Of a stretch of 64,000 bases of DNA, positions 32,489 through 42,062 are shown piece after piece. Position 1 is the stretch's first letter; each line of letters starts with the position of its first letter. Position numbers and translations under genes: made by a program. The stretch spans positions 1,054,001 to 1,118,000 of the forward strand of contig NZ_CP060414.2 in assembly GCF_014297595.2 (NCBI RefSeq), written 5' to 3'. The DNA comes from Neisseria musculi. GTDB taxonomy: Bacteria > Pseudomonadota > Gammaproteobacteria > Burkholderiales > Neisseriaceae. The notes beneath the pieces were generated by a model, which had not been told where the DNA came from, ran no database searches, and worked only from the letters and a program-made list of their open reading frames with translations.

Positions 32489-33122
32489 AATAGAGTCAAT
32501 TATAGCGATGATTTGGAAAGTGTCAATATTTTTTACGTTATTTTTTTACCTTAAACACCAGTAAATCGAATCGGGAGTCTAAGAATCAAAATTAATTTTA
32601 AAGGATTCCTCTCAGCATCTTCATCCCAGCATCTTCAACAGCATGCTCAGCATAGCCCAAAAAGATTCGGTACCGTTGATATACTGTGTACTACAGGCAA
32701 ACTTATTATTGCCATAGTTACTCCTAAATAATATTTTGCAAAGCTATACCGACCCATTTTGGATATCTTCAGTATAAACTACGTTTTTAACCGCAATATG
32801 ACCTCGGATGGCCTTCTACAATGTAGGTTTGGATGCATCCGAAACAGTTCCTATATAAACTTACCTTTGCATTTTAGGATGAAGGGAGCGATGATTTTAC
32901 CGCCCGCACCAAGCCGCACTTGGTACCGAAAAATTCCATGATACCACCTCAAAATATCTGCCACCAATGTTCACAAGCTAAGTACCGATGCAATATATTG
33001 GGGAGTGCTTCCCAAACCCCGTGAATAAATTATAAGACATTTAATCAGTATCTATTGCAAAGCCGTCTGAAAAACACCCTATACAAAACAAGTATCAGGG
33101 TGTTTTCAAATTGGAAACCATA
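32489..33122. other. Gene-poor stretch between tRNA-Asn and ybdD with IS debris
   Basis: No intact gene is seen. Minus-strand bases 32,704-32,621 can be read as QYINGTESFWAMLSMLLK, which resembles the INGxESFWA motif of IS1595-family (ISXO2-type) transposases. A DUS lies at about 33,062. The rest shows nothing I can support. Confidence 0.4.
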
Positions 33123-33329
33123 TTAGCAACAACGCCCTCCTGAAGAGCCGCTGCGACGCTTGCTACAATAGTCCCGAAACTGCAACTCGGTCATTACAGG
33201 TGCATTGGGATTATGCTTACGTTGCCGAGTCACATAGTTTTGATAATCCGGTATACCAACTATCAGGCCGATAGCAAGACGGGTAGTTTTCCAAGTATTT
33301 TTTATACGCTGCAGTAGGTTAAAGCTCAT
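33123..33329 (-). CDS. ybdD: YbdD/YjiX-family protein (DUF466)
   Basis: A 68-residue protein from the ATG of MSFNLLQRIKNTWKTTRLAI. The signature GIPDYQNYVTRQRKHNPNAP and a C-terminal basic, Cys-containing tail are those of YbdD. It overlaps the end of cstA by 11 bases, as in E. coli cstA-ybdD, and is thought to be needed for CstA pyruvate transport. Confidence 0.9.
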   Translation of the reverse strand: MSFNLLQRIKNTWKTTRLAIGLIVGIPDYQNYVTRQRKHNPNAPVMTELQFRDYCSKRRSGSSGGRCC

Positions 33330-35391
33330 TTTGCGGAACCTCATTGCGGTAAACGGGAGGAACTTCTTTAGCGGTAGCCCAAGCTACTTTGCGCGCTTTC
33401 ATTGCAACCCGCAATCCGTAAACTGCCACGATTACGACCACAGAAAGAAAAATTATGGTAAGGCCGGAATTAACATAATCATTAAAAGCAATGCGGCTCA
33501 TTTGGGCAAGATCTTTGGCCGGGGCCAATACTTTACCATGTGCCGCAGCATCATTAAATTTGGCGGCGTGCGCCAAAAAGCCGATTTTCGGATCGCTGTG
33601 AAACAGTTTTTGCAGGCTGGCGTAGCAGGTTACGAACAGCAACAGCAGCGCTGGCACCAATGATACCCACACATAGCGTTCGCGTTTCATTTTCACCAAC
33701 ACGACACTTACCATAATTAGTGCCACACCGGCCAGCATTTGGTTACCTATACCAAAAAGCGGCCATAAAGAATTAATGCCGCCCAATGGGTCGGTTACCC
33801 CGGTGTAAAGAAAATAACCCCACAATGCTACGGCCATTACGGTGGCAATCAGATTAGCAGGCAGGCTGTCGGTGTTGCCGAAAGGTTTAATGAAGATGCC
33901 GCCCAGATCCTGAATCATAAAACGTGCCACACGCGTGCCGGCATCAACTGCTGTTAGGATAAACAGGGCTTCAAACAGCAAAGCAAAGTGATACCAGAAA
34001 GCCATCATGCCGGGGCCTGAAATCAGCTGGCTCATAATGTTGGCCATGCCGACTGCCAAAGTGGGAGCACCGCCTGCACGGGAAAGAATGGTGTGTTCAC
34101 CCACATCTTTTGCCATTTGCAGCAAAGCAGTTTCTTCGATGGGGAAGCCCAGCTGGTTGGTGATAACTTGGGCAGCATTGGCCGCATCTGTGCCGATTAG
34201 TGCGGCCGGGCTGTTCATAGCGAAATACACGCCGGGGTCAAGCGAAGCGGCAGCAGCCAATGCCATAATCGCTACAAAGCTCTCCATCAGCATACCGCCG
34301 TAGCCAATCATGCGCACATGGGTTTCGTTTTCAACCATTTTTGGGGTGGTGCCTGACGAAATCAGCGCATGGAAGCCCGAAACGGCACCACAGGCAATGG
34401 TAATAAACAGGAAAGGGAACAAGTCTCCTGAAAACACGGGACCGGTTCCATCGATAAATTTGGTTACCGCAGGCATCTGAAGTGCGGGGCCGACAATCAC
34501 AATACCGATTGCCAGCGCAATGATGGTGCCGATTTTCAGGAAGGTAGAGAGATAATCTCGCGGGGTCAGCAGCAGCCAAACAGGCAACACAGCAGCCACA
34601 AAGCCGTAAATCATAATTGCCCAAGCAAGCTGGATGCCGTCCAAATCAAAAATATAGGCATAGGAGCTTTGCGCCACATCCTCGCCAAACACAATTGCGC
34701 ACATCAGCAGAATAAAGCCGACTATGGAAATTTCGCCGATTTTTCCAGGACGGATATAGCGGGTATAGATGCCCATAAACAGCGCAATCGGAATAGTGGC
34801 GGCGATGGTAAAGGTGCCCCAGGGGCTGTGTACCAATGCTTTTACTACAATCAGTGCCAACACGGCCATGATAATGACCATAATCATCAAAATGCCGACA
34901 GAGGCAATCACACCGGCTACCGTGCCCAACTCCTGCTTGACAATGTCGCCCAAAGATTTGCCGTCTCGGCGCATCGACACAAACAGCACCATCATATCTT
35001 GGACGGCACCGGCAAACACCACGCCGAAGATAATCCATAGCGTACCAGGCAGATAACCCATTTGCGCGGCGAGTACGGGGCCGACCAACGGGCCTGCACC
35101 GGCAATCGCGGCAAAGTGGTGGCCGAACAAAACACCTTTGTGGGTAGGCACATAGTCCAATCCATCGTTATGCCGCTCGGCAGGCGTAAGCCGATTGGCA
35201 TCAAGTTGCGCTACATTTTTGGCAATATAAAGGCTGTAAAAGCGGTAGGCGATGCAATAAACGGATATGGCGGCAACCACCATCCATACTGCATTAACCT
35301 GCTCACCGCGGCTCAAGGCCAATGTGGTAAAGGCAGCCAAGCCAACCAATATCACAGCGCCCCACAGCAGAAACGATTTAAGCTGTTTCAT
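33319..35391 (-). CDS. cstA: CstA pyruvate/peptide transporter
   Basis: A 690-residue CstA-family transporter with about 16-18 membrane helices. E. coli CstA is similar in length and imports pyruvate. The conserved LDYVPTHKGVLFGHHFAAIAGAG region is read in parts (DYVPTHKGVLFGHH; GAGPLVGPVLAAQMG) and SGFHALISSGTTPK follows. The start at 35,391 (MKQLKSFLLWGAVILVGLAA) has GAGG upstream. A tandem 27-bp repeat lies in the promoter region. Confidence 0.95.
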   Translation of the reverse strand: MKQLKSFLLWGAVILVGLAAFTTLALSRGEQVNAVWMVVAAISVYCIAYRFYSLYIAKNVAQLDANRLTPAERHNDGLDYVPTHKGVLFGHHFAAIAGAGPLVGPVLAAQMGYLPGTLWIIFGVVFAGAVQDMMVLFVSMRRDGKSLGDIVKQELGTVAGVIASVGILMIMVIIMAVLALIVVKALVHSPWGTFTIAATIPIALFMGIYTRYIRPGKIGEISIVGFILLMCAIVFGEDVAQSSYAYIFDLDGIQLAWAIMIYGFVAAVLPVWLLLTPRDYLSTFLKIGTIIALAIGIVIVGPALQMPAVTKFIDGTGPVFSGDLFPFLFITIACGAVSGFHALISSGTTPKMVENETHVRMIGYGGMLMESFVAIMALAAAASLDPGVYFAMNSPAALIGTDAANAAQVITNQLGFPIEETALLQMAKDVGEHTILSRAGGAPTLAVGMANIMSQLISGPGMMAFWYHFALLFEALFILTAVDAGTRVARFMIQDLGGIFIKPFGNTDSLPANLIATVMAVALWGYFLYTGVTDPLGGINSLWPLFGIGNQMLAGVALIMVSVVLVKMKRERYVWVSLVPALLLLFVTCYASLQKLFHSDPKIGFLAHAAKFNDAAAHGKVLAPAKDLAQMSRIAFNDYVNSGLTIIFLSVVVIVAVYGLRVAMKARKVAWATAKEVPPVYRNEVPQNEL

Positions 35392-35450
35392 GTAAAACCT
35401 CACGGGATTGTTGAAAGTAGATAAAAGAAGTTTAAACTTAAATAACTTAT

Positions 35451-35504
35451 TAATAAAAATACAATATTTTGCAAGATTAATAAAAATACAATATTTTGCA
35501 AGAA
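35451..35504. repeat. 27-bp tandem duplication in the cstA promoter region
   Basis: Two adjacent copies of 27 bases (35,451-35,477 and 35,478-35,504) differ at one position. The unit is AT-rich and, on the minus strand, carries TTGCAA and TATTTT-like elements, so the cstA promoter or a regulator site may be doubled. Confidence 0.7.
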
Positions 35505-36035
35505 CAACGCAAGAACAGGTAGTTTGGCCGCTATCTTTCCGGTTGTGCCGCAACAATCTAAATTTGGATTGCCGCGAATGAAAGCCGCTCTTCCTACATC
35601 ACACGTTATCATGCCCACCAAGGCTTGAAATGCCAAAATGGTTTTCTGCCAAATAGCGGCAGCGGGCAGCTTGCGGTAAAAAGCTGTTGCGCTTTGCAGT
35701 TTGTTCTTAACACTTTCCACAGTATTGCGGTATCTATTTTCGGTGAAACCACAAAACTCCTTATTACTTATCCTTATTACATTACCATAGGCTGTACCGG
35801 CCTAAAGGAATGTTATCGGGAGCCGGATACAACCAGCGGCATCCAGTAACTGCGGTTTCCCAAACAAACTACCACCGTATACTCCTGCCAATCCGTCAGG
35901 CCCCGATGGTCGTTCAGCCAAGCGGCCGGCCGTCTGAAAGTATTAAATATTAAATATGTAAAACATAAAAACCAGAACCCGCCGCTGTTGCAAACGGCGG
36001 ATCCCTGCTTTTCAGCCCGGCTGGCTCCAACGGCT
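35505..36035. other. Intergenic stretch between cstA and uspA
   Basis: No convincing gene. Short frames exist in several directions but none has both a ribosome site and protein-like composition. One DUS lies at about 35,930. Confidence 0.5.
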
Positions 36036-36503
36036 TTATTCCGATTCATCTTCCGTGCTGCGGATAATCAACAGCGGCAGATGGCTTTGGCGCATCACGG
36101 TTTCGGCAAAACTCCCCATCAGCAGGTGCATCAGACCGCTGCGGCCGTGGGTGCCCAACACCAACAGGTCGGCACCTTGCGCATCAGCATAATCCACCAA
36201 CTCCTGCGCCATTTCCCGCGCACCTTTGTTGGCCACCAACAGATGCTTCACCACATTCGCTGCGCCCTGCTCTTTAGCGCTGTTTTCAGCAAAATCCAGC
36301 ACTTCGTTACCCTGCGCCACAGCGGCGGCTTCGTAGCTTTCATGCTGTAAAAATTCGGGTGCCAACGCCATATATTCGGCAGGATTGGCAACGTGCACCA
36401 AAGTCAGCCGCGCGCTGCCGAAACTTGCCAAATCGGCGGCATGCTTCAAAGCGTTGAGGGAAGTCGCACTGCCGTCAACGGCAACAACCAAATGCTTATA
36501 CAT
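36036..36503 (-). CDS. uspA: Universal stress protein (UspA family)
   Basis: A 155-residue Usp-fold protein. The N-terminal VVAVDGSATSLNALKHAADL and the ATP-type loop GTHGRSGLMHLLMGS (about 121-135), ending in LLIIRS, are all typical. It probably binds ATP and responds to stress. It is a monocistronic unit divergent from tcdA. Confidence 0.9.
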   Translation of the reverse strand: MYKHLVVAVDGSATSLNALKHAADLASFGSARLTLVHVANPAEYMALAPEFLQHESYEAAAVAQGNEVLDFAENSAKEQGAANVVKHLLVANKGAREMAQELVDYADAQGADLLVLGTHGRSGLMHLLMGSFAETVMRQSHLPLLIIRSTEDESE

Positions 36504-36635
36504 CTTCTTCTCCTTATTTGAAGTGTCGAACCTCCGGACTCAATCCAACTCTGCCGGCTCCGTTCAAGTATAATACCGTTGCGCCGTTTTAGCAGCGTTT
36601 TTTTTATTGTGCTTGACTTACCACAAGGCAGAATC

Positions 36636-37442
36636 ATGCAAGACACCGCTTCCGTTTTTTCCCGCCGCTTCGGCGGTATCGCCCGCCTTTACGGCCAAGC
36701 CGCCCTACAGCGTTTTGCTGCCGCTCATGTGTGTGTGGTGGGCGTAGGCGGTGTCGGCTCGTGGGCGGTGGAGGCACTCGCGCGCAGCGGTATCGGTGCC
36801 TTAACGCTGGTGGATTTGGACAACCTGGCCGAATCCAACGTCAACCGCCAACTGCCCGCGCTCACGGCCGAATTCGGCAAGGCCAAGGTAACGGCGCTGC
36901 ACGAACGCATTCTGCAAATCAACCCTGCCTGCCGCGTAACCGAAATCGAAGACTTCGTTACCGAAGAAAACCTGCATGAGATTTTCAGACGGCCTTTCGA
37001 TTTCGTTATCGATGCCATCGACCAAGTGCGCGTGAAAGCGGCAATGGCGGCTTATTTCGTGCAACACGGCCGGCCGTTTGTGGTGAGCGGCGGCGCCGGC
37101 GGCCGCAAAAACCCGGCTTTAATCCGCACCGGCGATTTGAGCAGTGCCACCCACGACCCGCTGCTGTCCAATCTGCGCTACACCCTCCGCAAACGCTACG
37201 GCTTCCCGCGCGGCGGCGGAAAAATGCGCGTGCCGTGCGTGTTTTCCACCGAGGGCATAACTCCGCCGCAAACGGCTCAGGCGTGTTTAACCGATAATCT
37301 TTCAGACGGCCTTTTTTCAGACGGCTCCAATGCTCCGCAAGGCTTGTCGTGTGCCGGCTACGGCGCGAGTATGCTCGTTACCGCACCATTCGGCCTTTAT
37401 TGCGCGCAAGCCGCTGTCGGACACATAGGGGCAGGGAAATGA
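36636..37442 (+). CDS. tcdA: tRNA threonylcarbamoyladenosine dehydratase TcdA
   Basis: A 268-residue E1-like/ThiF-fold enzyme. The nucleotide motif VVGVGGVGSWAVEALARSG (about 34-52) and the later FVIDAIDQVRVKAAM are typical of TcdA, which makes cyclic t6A in tRNA with ATP. The end differs from ThiF and MoeB, which have zinc sites. The start at 36,636 fits family length. The -10-like TATAAT at 36,569-36,574 may belong to its promoter. It overlaps scpA by four bases. Confidence 0.85.
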   Translation: MQDTASVFSRRFGGIARLYGQAALQRFAAAHVCVVGVGGVGSWAVEALARSGIGALTLVDLDNLAESNVNRQLPALTAEFGKAKVTALHERILQINPACRVTEIEDFVTEENLHEIFRRPFDFVIDAIDQVRVKAAMAAYFVQHGRPFVVSGGAGGRKNPALIRTGDLSSATHDPLLSNLRYTLRKRYGFPRGGGKMRVPCVFSTEGITPPQTAQACLTDNLSDGLFSDGSNAPQGLSCAGYGASMLVTAPFGLYCAQAAVGHIGAGK

Positions 37443-38311
37443 CGGCAGCCGGCGAAAGCCTGCCAAGGCCGTCTGAAAAAACCGTGGCTTGGGTTTTCGG
37501 CCAGCCCGTTACCGATATTCCGCAGGATTTGTTTATTCCGCCCGATGCCCTCAAAGTGGTGCTGCACAGCTTTCAGGGGCCTCTGGATTTACTGCTTTAT
37601 TTAATCCGCAAGCAGAATATTGATGTGCTGGATATTCCGATGATTAAAATCACCGAGCAGTATCTGCACTATATCGCCCAAATGGAGGCCTATCAATTTG
37701 ATTTAGCCGCCGAATATTTATTGATGGCGGCGGTGTTAATCGAAATCAAATCACGCCTGCTGCTGCCGCAGCCCGAAAACACCGAAGAGAGTGAGGAGGC
37801 CGACCCGCGCGCCGAACTGGTGCGCCGCCTGCTGGCCTACGAGCAGATGAAGCTGGCCGCGGCCGGCCTCGATGCCCTGCCCCGCGCCGGCCGCGATTTC
37901 GCCTGGGCCTATCTGCCGCTGGAAATCGCCGTTGCAGCCAAACTGCCCGATGTGCACACCGCCGACCTTACCGAAGCGTGGCTGGGCATACTTTCCCGCG
38001 CCAAACACACCAAAAGCCATGCGGTGGTGCAGGATGCGGTATCCGTGCGCGCGCAGATGTCGGCCATTCTGCGCCGCCTCAACACCCGGGGTTTCTGCCG
38101 TTTTTCGGAGCTGTTCCAACCCGAGCAGGGAGTGGTGTATGTGGTGGTGAACTTTATCGCCCTGCTTGAGTTGGCCAAAGAAGGCTTGGTCCGCATTGTG
38201 CAGCCTGAAAACTTCGCCGAAATCGAAATCTATGTGAAAGACGGCGGCGCAACAGAAAACGGCGCAGAAACGCTTTCAGACGGCCTGTTTGACGAAACAG
38301 AACAACCATAA
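37439..38311 (+). CDS. scpA: Segregation and condensation protein A
   Basis: A 290-residue ScpA kleisin. The N-terminus VVLHSFQGPLDLLLYLIRKQ (about 40-59) binds SMC, while the C-terminal winged helix contains FSELFQPEQGVVYVVVNFIA and LLELAKEGLVRIVQPENF. A Glu-rich linker lies between. It works with SMC and ScpB in chromosome organisation. It is translationally coupled to tcdA (ATGA). Confidence 0.9.
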   Translation: MTAAGESLPRPSEKTVAWVFGQPVTDIPQDLFIPPDALKVVLHSFQGPLDLLLYLIRKQNIDVLDIPMIKITEQYLHYIAQMEAYQFDLAAEYLLMAAVLIEIKSRLLLPQPENTEESEEADPRAELVRRLLAYEQMKLAAAGLDALPRAGRDFAWAYLPLEIAVAAKLPDVHTADLTEAWLGILSRAKHTKSHAVVQDAVSVRAQMSAILRRLNTRGFCRFSELFQPEQGVVYVVVNFIALLELAKEGLVRIVQPENFAEIEIYVKDGGATENGAETLSDGLFDETEQP

Positions 38312-38781
38312 CATTTTGCCGAATACCGTCTTGACCGAAAACAACGGCGGCTGTGTGCATTTCAAACCATACAGCAAGCCGACACGAAACGGGCAAGACA
38401 AAGAACTCCAAAACAACACGGCGTCACGATGGCGATTCTGTTGCTGCTTCAGCAGCCGGCAAAATGACGCTCTTTAAGCCGAGCCGGGAAAACACCGTAC
38501 CGCCGTTTTATATTACCCGAATGCCAGGCCGTCTGAAAATATTTTTCAAATCAATCTGTTCATACGGCCATGCCAACCCTGCAAGCCCGCTGTTCCCTGC
38601 CCGGGCGAGGATCCGGGCATTCAATTTCCCGGTATTTGCTTAATCGATATTTCAATATTTTTATCCGGCATTCCGGCCTCTGCGTAAATAACGGTATAAA
38701 AGCCTTTCAGACGGCTTAAAGTATTTTGCAAAGGCTCACGGCTGTTTGGCGGGCTGCCGGATTCTGATAGATGCAGCACAA
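38312..38781. other. Intergenic stretch between scpA and ackA
   Basis: No supportable gene. It holds a DUS at 38,527-38,538 and a shortened one near 38,705. Short frames lack ribosome sites. Confidence 0.5.
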
Positions 38782-38806
38782 TAAAAAACCCTGCTTTATG
38801 CAGGGC
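38782..38806 (-). terminator. Intrinsic terminator of ackA
   Basis: CCCTGC/GCAGGG with a five-base loop, followed on the minus strand by TTTTTTATT, lies just after the ackA stop. Confidence 0.8.
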
Positions 38807-38833
38807 TTTCCCATATAGGCAACCGCCGTTTTA

Positions 38834-40030
38834 TCACAGGCCGCTCAAACCGGCAGTATCGTGGGCGATCATCAATTCTTCGTTGGTGGGAATCACCACC
38901 GCCAACGCTTTGCTGTCGGCAGCGGTAATCACGCCGGCATTGCCGAAACGGGCGTTTTCGTTGGCTTGCTTGTCTTCGACCAAGCCTAAAAAGCCCAAAT
39001 AGTCCAACACCTTGCTGCGGACCAAGTTGGAATTTTCGCCGATGCCGCCGGTAAACACCAAAACGTCCAAGCCGCCGGCGGCTACCGCCATAGCGGCAAC
39101 GTATTTGGCCAAACGGTAGGTAAACACTTCCAATGCCAATTTGGCACCTTCGTGGCCTTTGCCCGCTTCTTCTTCAACGGTACGGCAGTCGTTGGATAAT
39201 TCCGAAATGCCCAGCAGGCCTGATTTTTTGTTGAGCATATCGGTAACTTGTGTGATGCTCATGTTGGCGTTTTCGGCCAAAAACGAGAAGATGCTCGGAT
39301 CGACATCGCCGCTTCGGGTGCCCATTACCAAGCCTTCCAGCGGTGTCAGCCCCATGCTGGTATCTTGGCATCCGCCGTTGGCAACTGCGGCAATCGATGC
39401 GCCGTTACCCAGGTGGGCGATAACCATGCGCAGACTGTTTTTGTCTTTGCCCAAAAAGCGGGCGGTTTCATCGGCAACAAAGCGGTAGCTGGTGCCGTGA
39501 AAGCCGTAGCGGCGCAGGCCGTATTTGCGGTAAAGCTCGCGCGGCACGGCATAAGTGTAGGCGTGTTCGGGAATACTTTGGTGGAAAGCGGTGTCGAACA
39601 CGGCCACATTCGGCAGGCCTTTGAAAATATTTTGTGCAGCGCGGATGCCCAGCAGGTTGGCAGGATTGTGCAACGGCGCGAGGGGGATACATTTTTCAAT
39701 GCCGTCCACCACTTCCGGCGTAATTACAATAGATTCGCTGTAAAGCTCGCCGCCGCTGACCACGCGGTGGCCGACCGCTGCAATACGGCTGTCGAGCCCG
39801 TGGGCTTTCAATTCTTCCATCAGTGCTTCCACCGCTCCGGTATGGTCGGGATTGCGTGCTAAATCTACCTTGCGCTTTTCGCCGTTGGCTTTAAACGTGA
39901 TATACGCATCGGGAAGGTTCAGTTTTTCTGCCAGGCAACTGAGCAATACCCCGCCGCTGTCGTTATCCAACACCGCGCCTTTCAAAGAAGAACTGCCGCA
40001 GTTTAATACCAAAATCAGTTTGTCTGACAT
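38834..40030 (-). CDS. ackA: Acetate kinase
   Basis: A 398-residue ASKHA-fold enzyme that converts acetyl phosphate and ADP to acetate and ATP. Motifs are LVLNCGSSSLK near the N-terminus, GHRVVSGGE, DTAFHQSIP, RRYGFHGTSYRFV and GTRSGDVDPS, with C-terminal FTGGIGENS. Length equals the family norm. It is monocistronic. An upstream DUS lies at about 40,052. Confidence 0.97.
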   Translation of the reverse strand: MSDKLILVLNCGSSSLKGAVLDNDSGGVLLSCLAEKLNLPDAYITFKANGEKRKVDLARNPDHTGAVEALMEELKAHGLDSRIAAVGHRVVSGGELYSESIVITPEVVDGIEKCIPLAPLHNPANLLGIRAAQNIFKGLPNVAVFDTAFHQSIPEHAYTYAVPRELYRKYGLRRYGFHGTSYRFVADETARFLGKDKNSLRMVIAHLGNGASIAAVANGGCQDTSMGLTPLEGLVMGTRSGDVDPSIFSFLAENANMSITQVTDMLNKKSGLLGISELSNDCRTVEEEAGKGHEGAKLALEVFTYRLAKYVAAMAVAAGGLDVLVFTGGIGENSNLVRSKVLDYLGFLGLVEDKQANENARFGNAGVITAADSKALAVVIPTNEELMIAHDTAGLSGL

Positions 40031-40187
40031 ATTATGCTCCTAAATAACTGTTTTCAGACGGCCTCTGCCGCTTTTCAACAAAACATTTCAAAATAAAACA
40101 CTGCATTCTAGCAAACTTTGCCGTATGCCGAGCATTCTGCCGGCATGGGCCAAACAATAAACAGTCTGTCAAAAACCAAGAACTGCC

Positions 40188-41198
40188 CTAAACTGCAGGC
40201 GAAAACGCATCCGAAAAAAATGCATCAACGGGCAGGCCGCATTGTTCTACAAGTTGTTGCCGCGCCGCCTCAATCATACCGGGCGAGCCGCAGGCATACA
40301 CTTCGTGTCCCGACAAATCGGGATAATCCGCCGCAACATGAGCTTGGATATACCCTTGTGCCCCCTGCCAATTATCGTTTTGGCGGGAAAGCACCGGCGT
40401 GAAACGGGCATCGGGCAGCCGTGAAACCAAATCCGCCGCCTGCTGCAAACAATATAAATCAACCTCATGCCGCGCGCCCCAATAAAGATGCACGGTGCGC
40501 GTATCACCGTTTTCCGCCATCTGCCGTAAAATACTGCAAATCGGTGCGAATCCTGTGCCCGTGGCCATCAGAATTGCAGGTTTGCCGCTTTCTTGCAAGG
40601 TAAACGTACCCAACGGGCCGCGTACACGCAGAATTACCTTTTCTTGAATCAAGGCATTTTCGCTAAACAGCATCTCTGAAAACAAACCGCCCGCGCGCCT
40701 GCGGATATGCAGCTCCAAAGCTTCGGCCTGAGCCGGGCTGTTGGCAATCGAATAGCTGCGCACCTGGCCGTTTTTCAGCAAAATATCAATATATTGCCCG
40801 GCTAAAAATGTAAACGGCGGCGCTTTGGGCAAAGCCAGCGTCAACACAGCAACATCATGCTGGTAAACCACCGAAGCCACCCGGGCAGGAAAAGTTTTCA
40901 CCGGCGGCATGGCCGCACCATTATAGCCCGGCACCTTCAACACAATATCACTTTGCGGCACCGCACAACACATCAAAATCTTACCTTGCGCCGCCTCTTC
41001 GGCGCTCAACGCCAACTCCGCATGCGCGCCCTGTGCCACTTCGCCGCCGACAAGCTCAGCTTTGCACTGCCCGCAAATACCGCTTTGGCAGGAATGCGGC
41101 AGATTCAAACCCTGCCGCTTGGCGGCGTTTAAAACCGGCTCCCCCGCTTCTGCGGTAAAAGCAGCATTATCAGGGGCAAGAGTAATGGTATAAGACAT
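40188..41198 (-). CDS. 2Fe-2S flavodoxin-reductase-type oxidoreductase (AscD-like)
   Basis: A 336-residue protein: an N-terminal 2Fe-2S domain with PHSCQSGICGQCKAELVGG and a fourth Cys near ILMCCAV. A FAD-binding domain with RSYSIANSP and an NAD(P)-binding domain with ATGTGFAPICSILR follow. It resembles CDP-6-deoxy-delta-3,4-glucoseen reductase (AscD) and phenol hydroxylase reductases. The substrate partner is unknown; no cognate oxygenase is adjacent. Confidence 0.85.
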   Translation of the reverse strand: MSYTITLAPDNAAFTAEAGEPVLNAAKRQGLNLPHSCQSGICGQCKAELVGGEVAQGAHAELALSAEEAAQGKILMCCAVPQSDIVLKVPGYNGAAMPPVKTFPARVASVVYQHDVAVLTLALPKAPPFTFLAGQYIDILLKNGQVRSYSIANSPAQAEALELHIRRRAGGLFSEMLFSENALIQEKVILRVRGPLGTFTLQESGKPAILMATGTGFAPICSILRQMAENGDTRTVHLYWGARHEVDLYCLQQAADLVSRLPDARFTPVLSRQNDNWQGAQGYIQAHVAADYPDLSGHEVYACGSPGMIEAARQQLVEQCGLPVDAFFSDAFSPAV

Positions 41199-41898
41199 AA
41201 AATACCGTTAAAAATCAAATCAAGAAACCAGCCGCAGCCTTTGCCGGGCACCGCCGCTTCAGGCCGCAGTGCTGCTTGTGATACAAACCCTCGGGCCGAA
41301 ACTGTTGCAAAATTTATAAAATACCGCCCAGCGCCTACCCGCCATCAGCACGTAGGAAACCTTGTCTGGCTTTCGTAAGTTGCTGCAATAAAAAACCTGA
41401 CGGCTGTAAGGTGCAATCCACACCTGCCGGAGAACAACAGTTATTGAATGTTTCAAACGGCTGAATTATAAAACACAAACCGGCTTGACGGGTTGTCTTT
41501 TAAAACGCCTCAGCCCTGCCCCCGCAAGTCTGTTCAGACGGCCTGAAACCCGGGTTATGGATCAACGGTTTCCAACAAAGCAGGTAAAACAAATAGAACA
41601 ATGCCGGCTGATTCTGTTTGCACGCCGGCGGCCTGCAAAGTCGTTTTTTGGCTAAAACGCAGCAAAGACGCAGCGGAGCCAAGTTGGCTGACTGCTTGGC
41701 CAATCGTGTTTTTTTTACGGTATGGCTTGATATTATCGTGAATCTGCCGGTTCCTTGACCATCTCTGAGATCGGGCTGCCGTCTGTGCATTCTGCACCCT
41801 GCTGTTTTGTACTGAAAATGAAGTAGAGCTGCGGCAGCGGCTGCAAACCGCCTGCATCACAGCCGCTGTGTTTTTTCTTTGAACGCCTGCAACACTAA
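41199..41898. other. Intergenic stretch without supportable gene
   Basis: Two overlapping minus-strand frames exist (about 41,500-41,860), but they have no ribosome site or protein-like pattern. A DUS lies at about 41,534. The segment may be decayed DNA. Confidence 0.4.
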
Positions 41899-41930
41899 AG
41901 GCCGTCTGAAACAGATTGTTCAGACGGCCT
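41899..41930. terminator. Inverted DUS pair
   Basis: AGGCCGTCTGAA and TTCAGACGGCCT separated by eight bases lie downstream of the 31-residue membrane peptide on the minus strand. Confidence 0.6.
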
Positions 41931-41966
41931 CCCGCAACATTGACAGTTTTAGTTAAAAAGATTTAG

Positions 41967-42062
41967 TTAAAAAGAATCCCGCTCGGCCAACCACAGCGCA
42001 GCCAAAGTAACCAGCGATGCACAGCCTATCAGAATAATGATTTGCAGAAAGAAAACCGACAT
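41967..42062 (-). CDS. 31-residue membrane peptide
   Basis: MSVFFLQIIILIGCASLVTL begins at 42,062 with an ideal GGAGG five bases upstream and continues ALWLAERDSF. It is a single membrane helix. The strong ribosome site argues for expression. It may be a small subunit of a membrane complex, but none is adjacent. Confidence 0.5.
   Translation of the reverse strand: MSVFFLQIIILIGCASLVTLAALWLAERDSF

Noticed and set aside
32759..32941. A 60-codon plus-strand frame after tRNA-Asn
   Set aside because: No ribosome site and no protein-like pattern; the region looks like mobile-element debris.
35400..35720. Minus-strand frame of 106 codons upstream of cstA
   Set aside because: It spans the tandem AT-rich repeat and the cstA leader, has low-complexity composition and no ribosome site.
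41500..41860. Two overlapping minus-strand frames
   Set aside because: Neither has a ribosome site or recognisable motif; they overlap each other in different frames.
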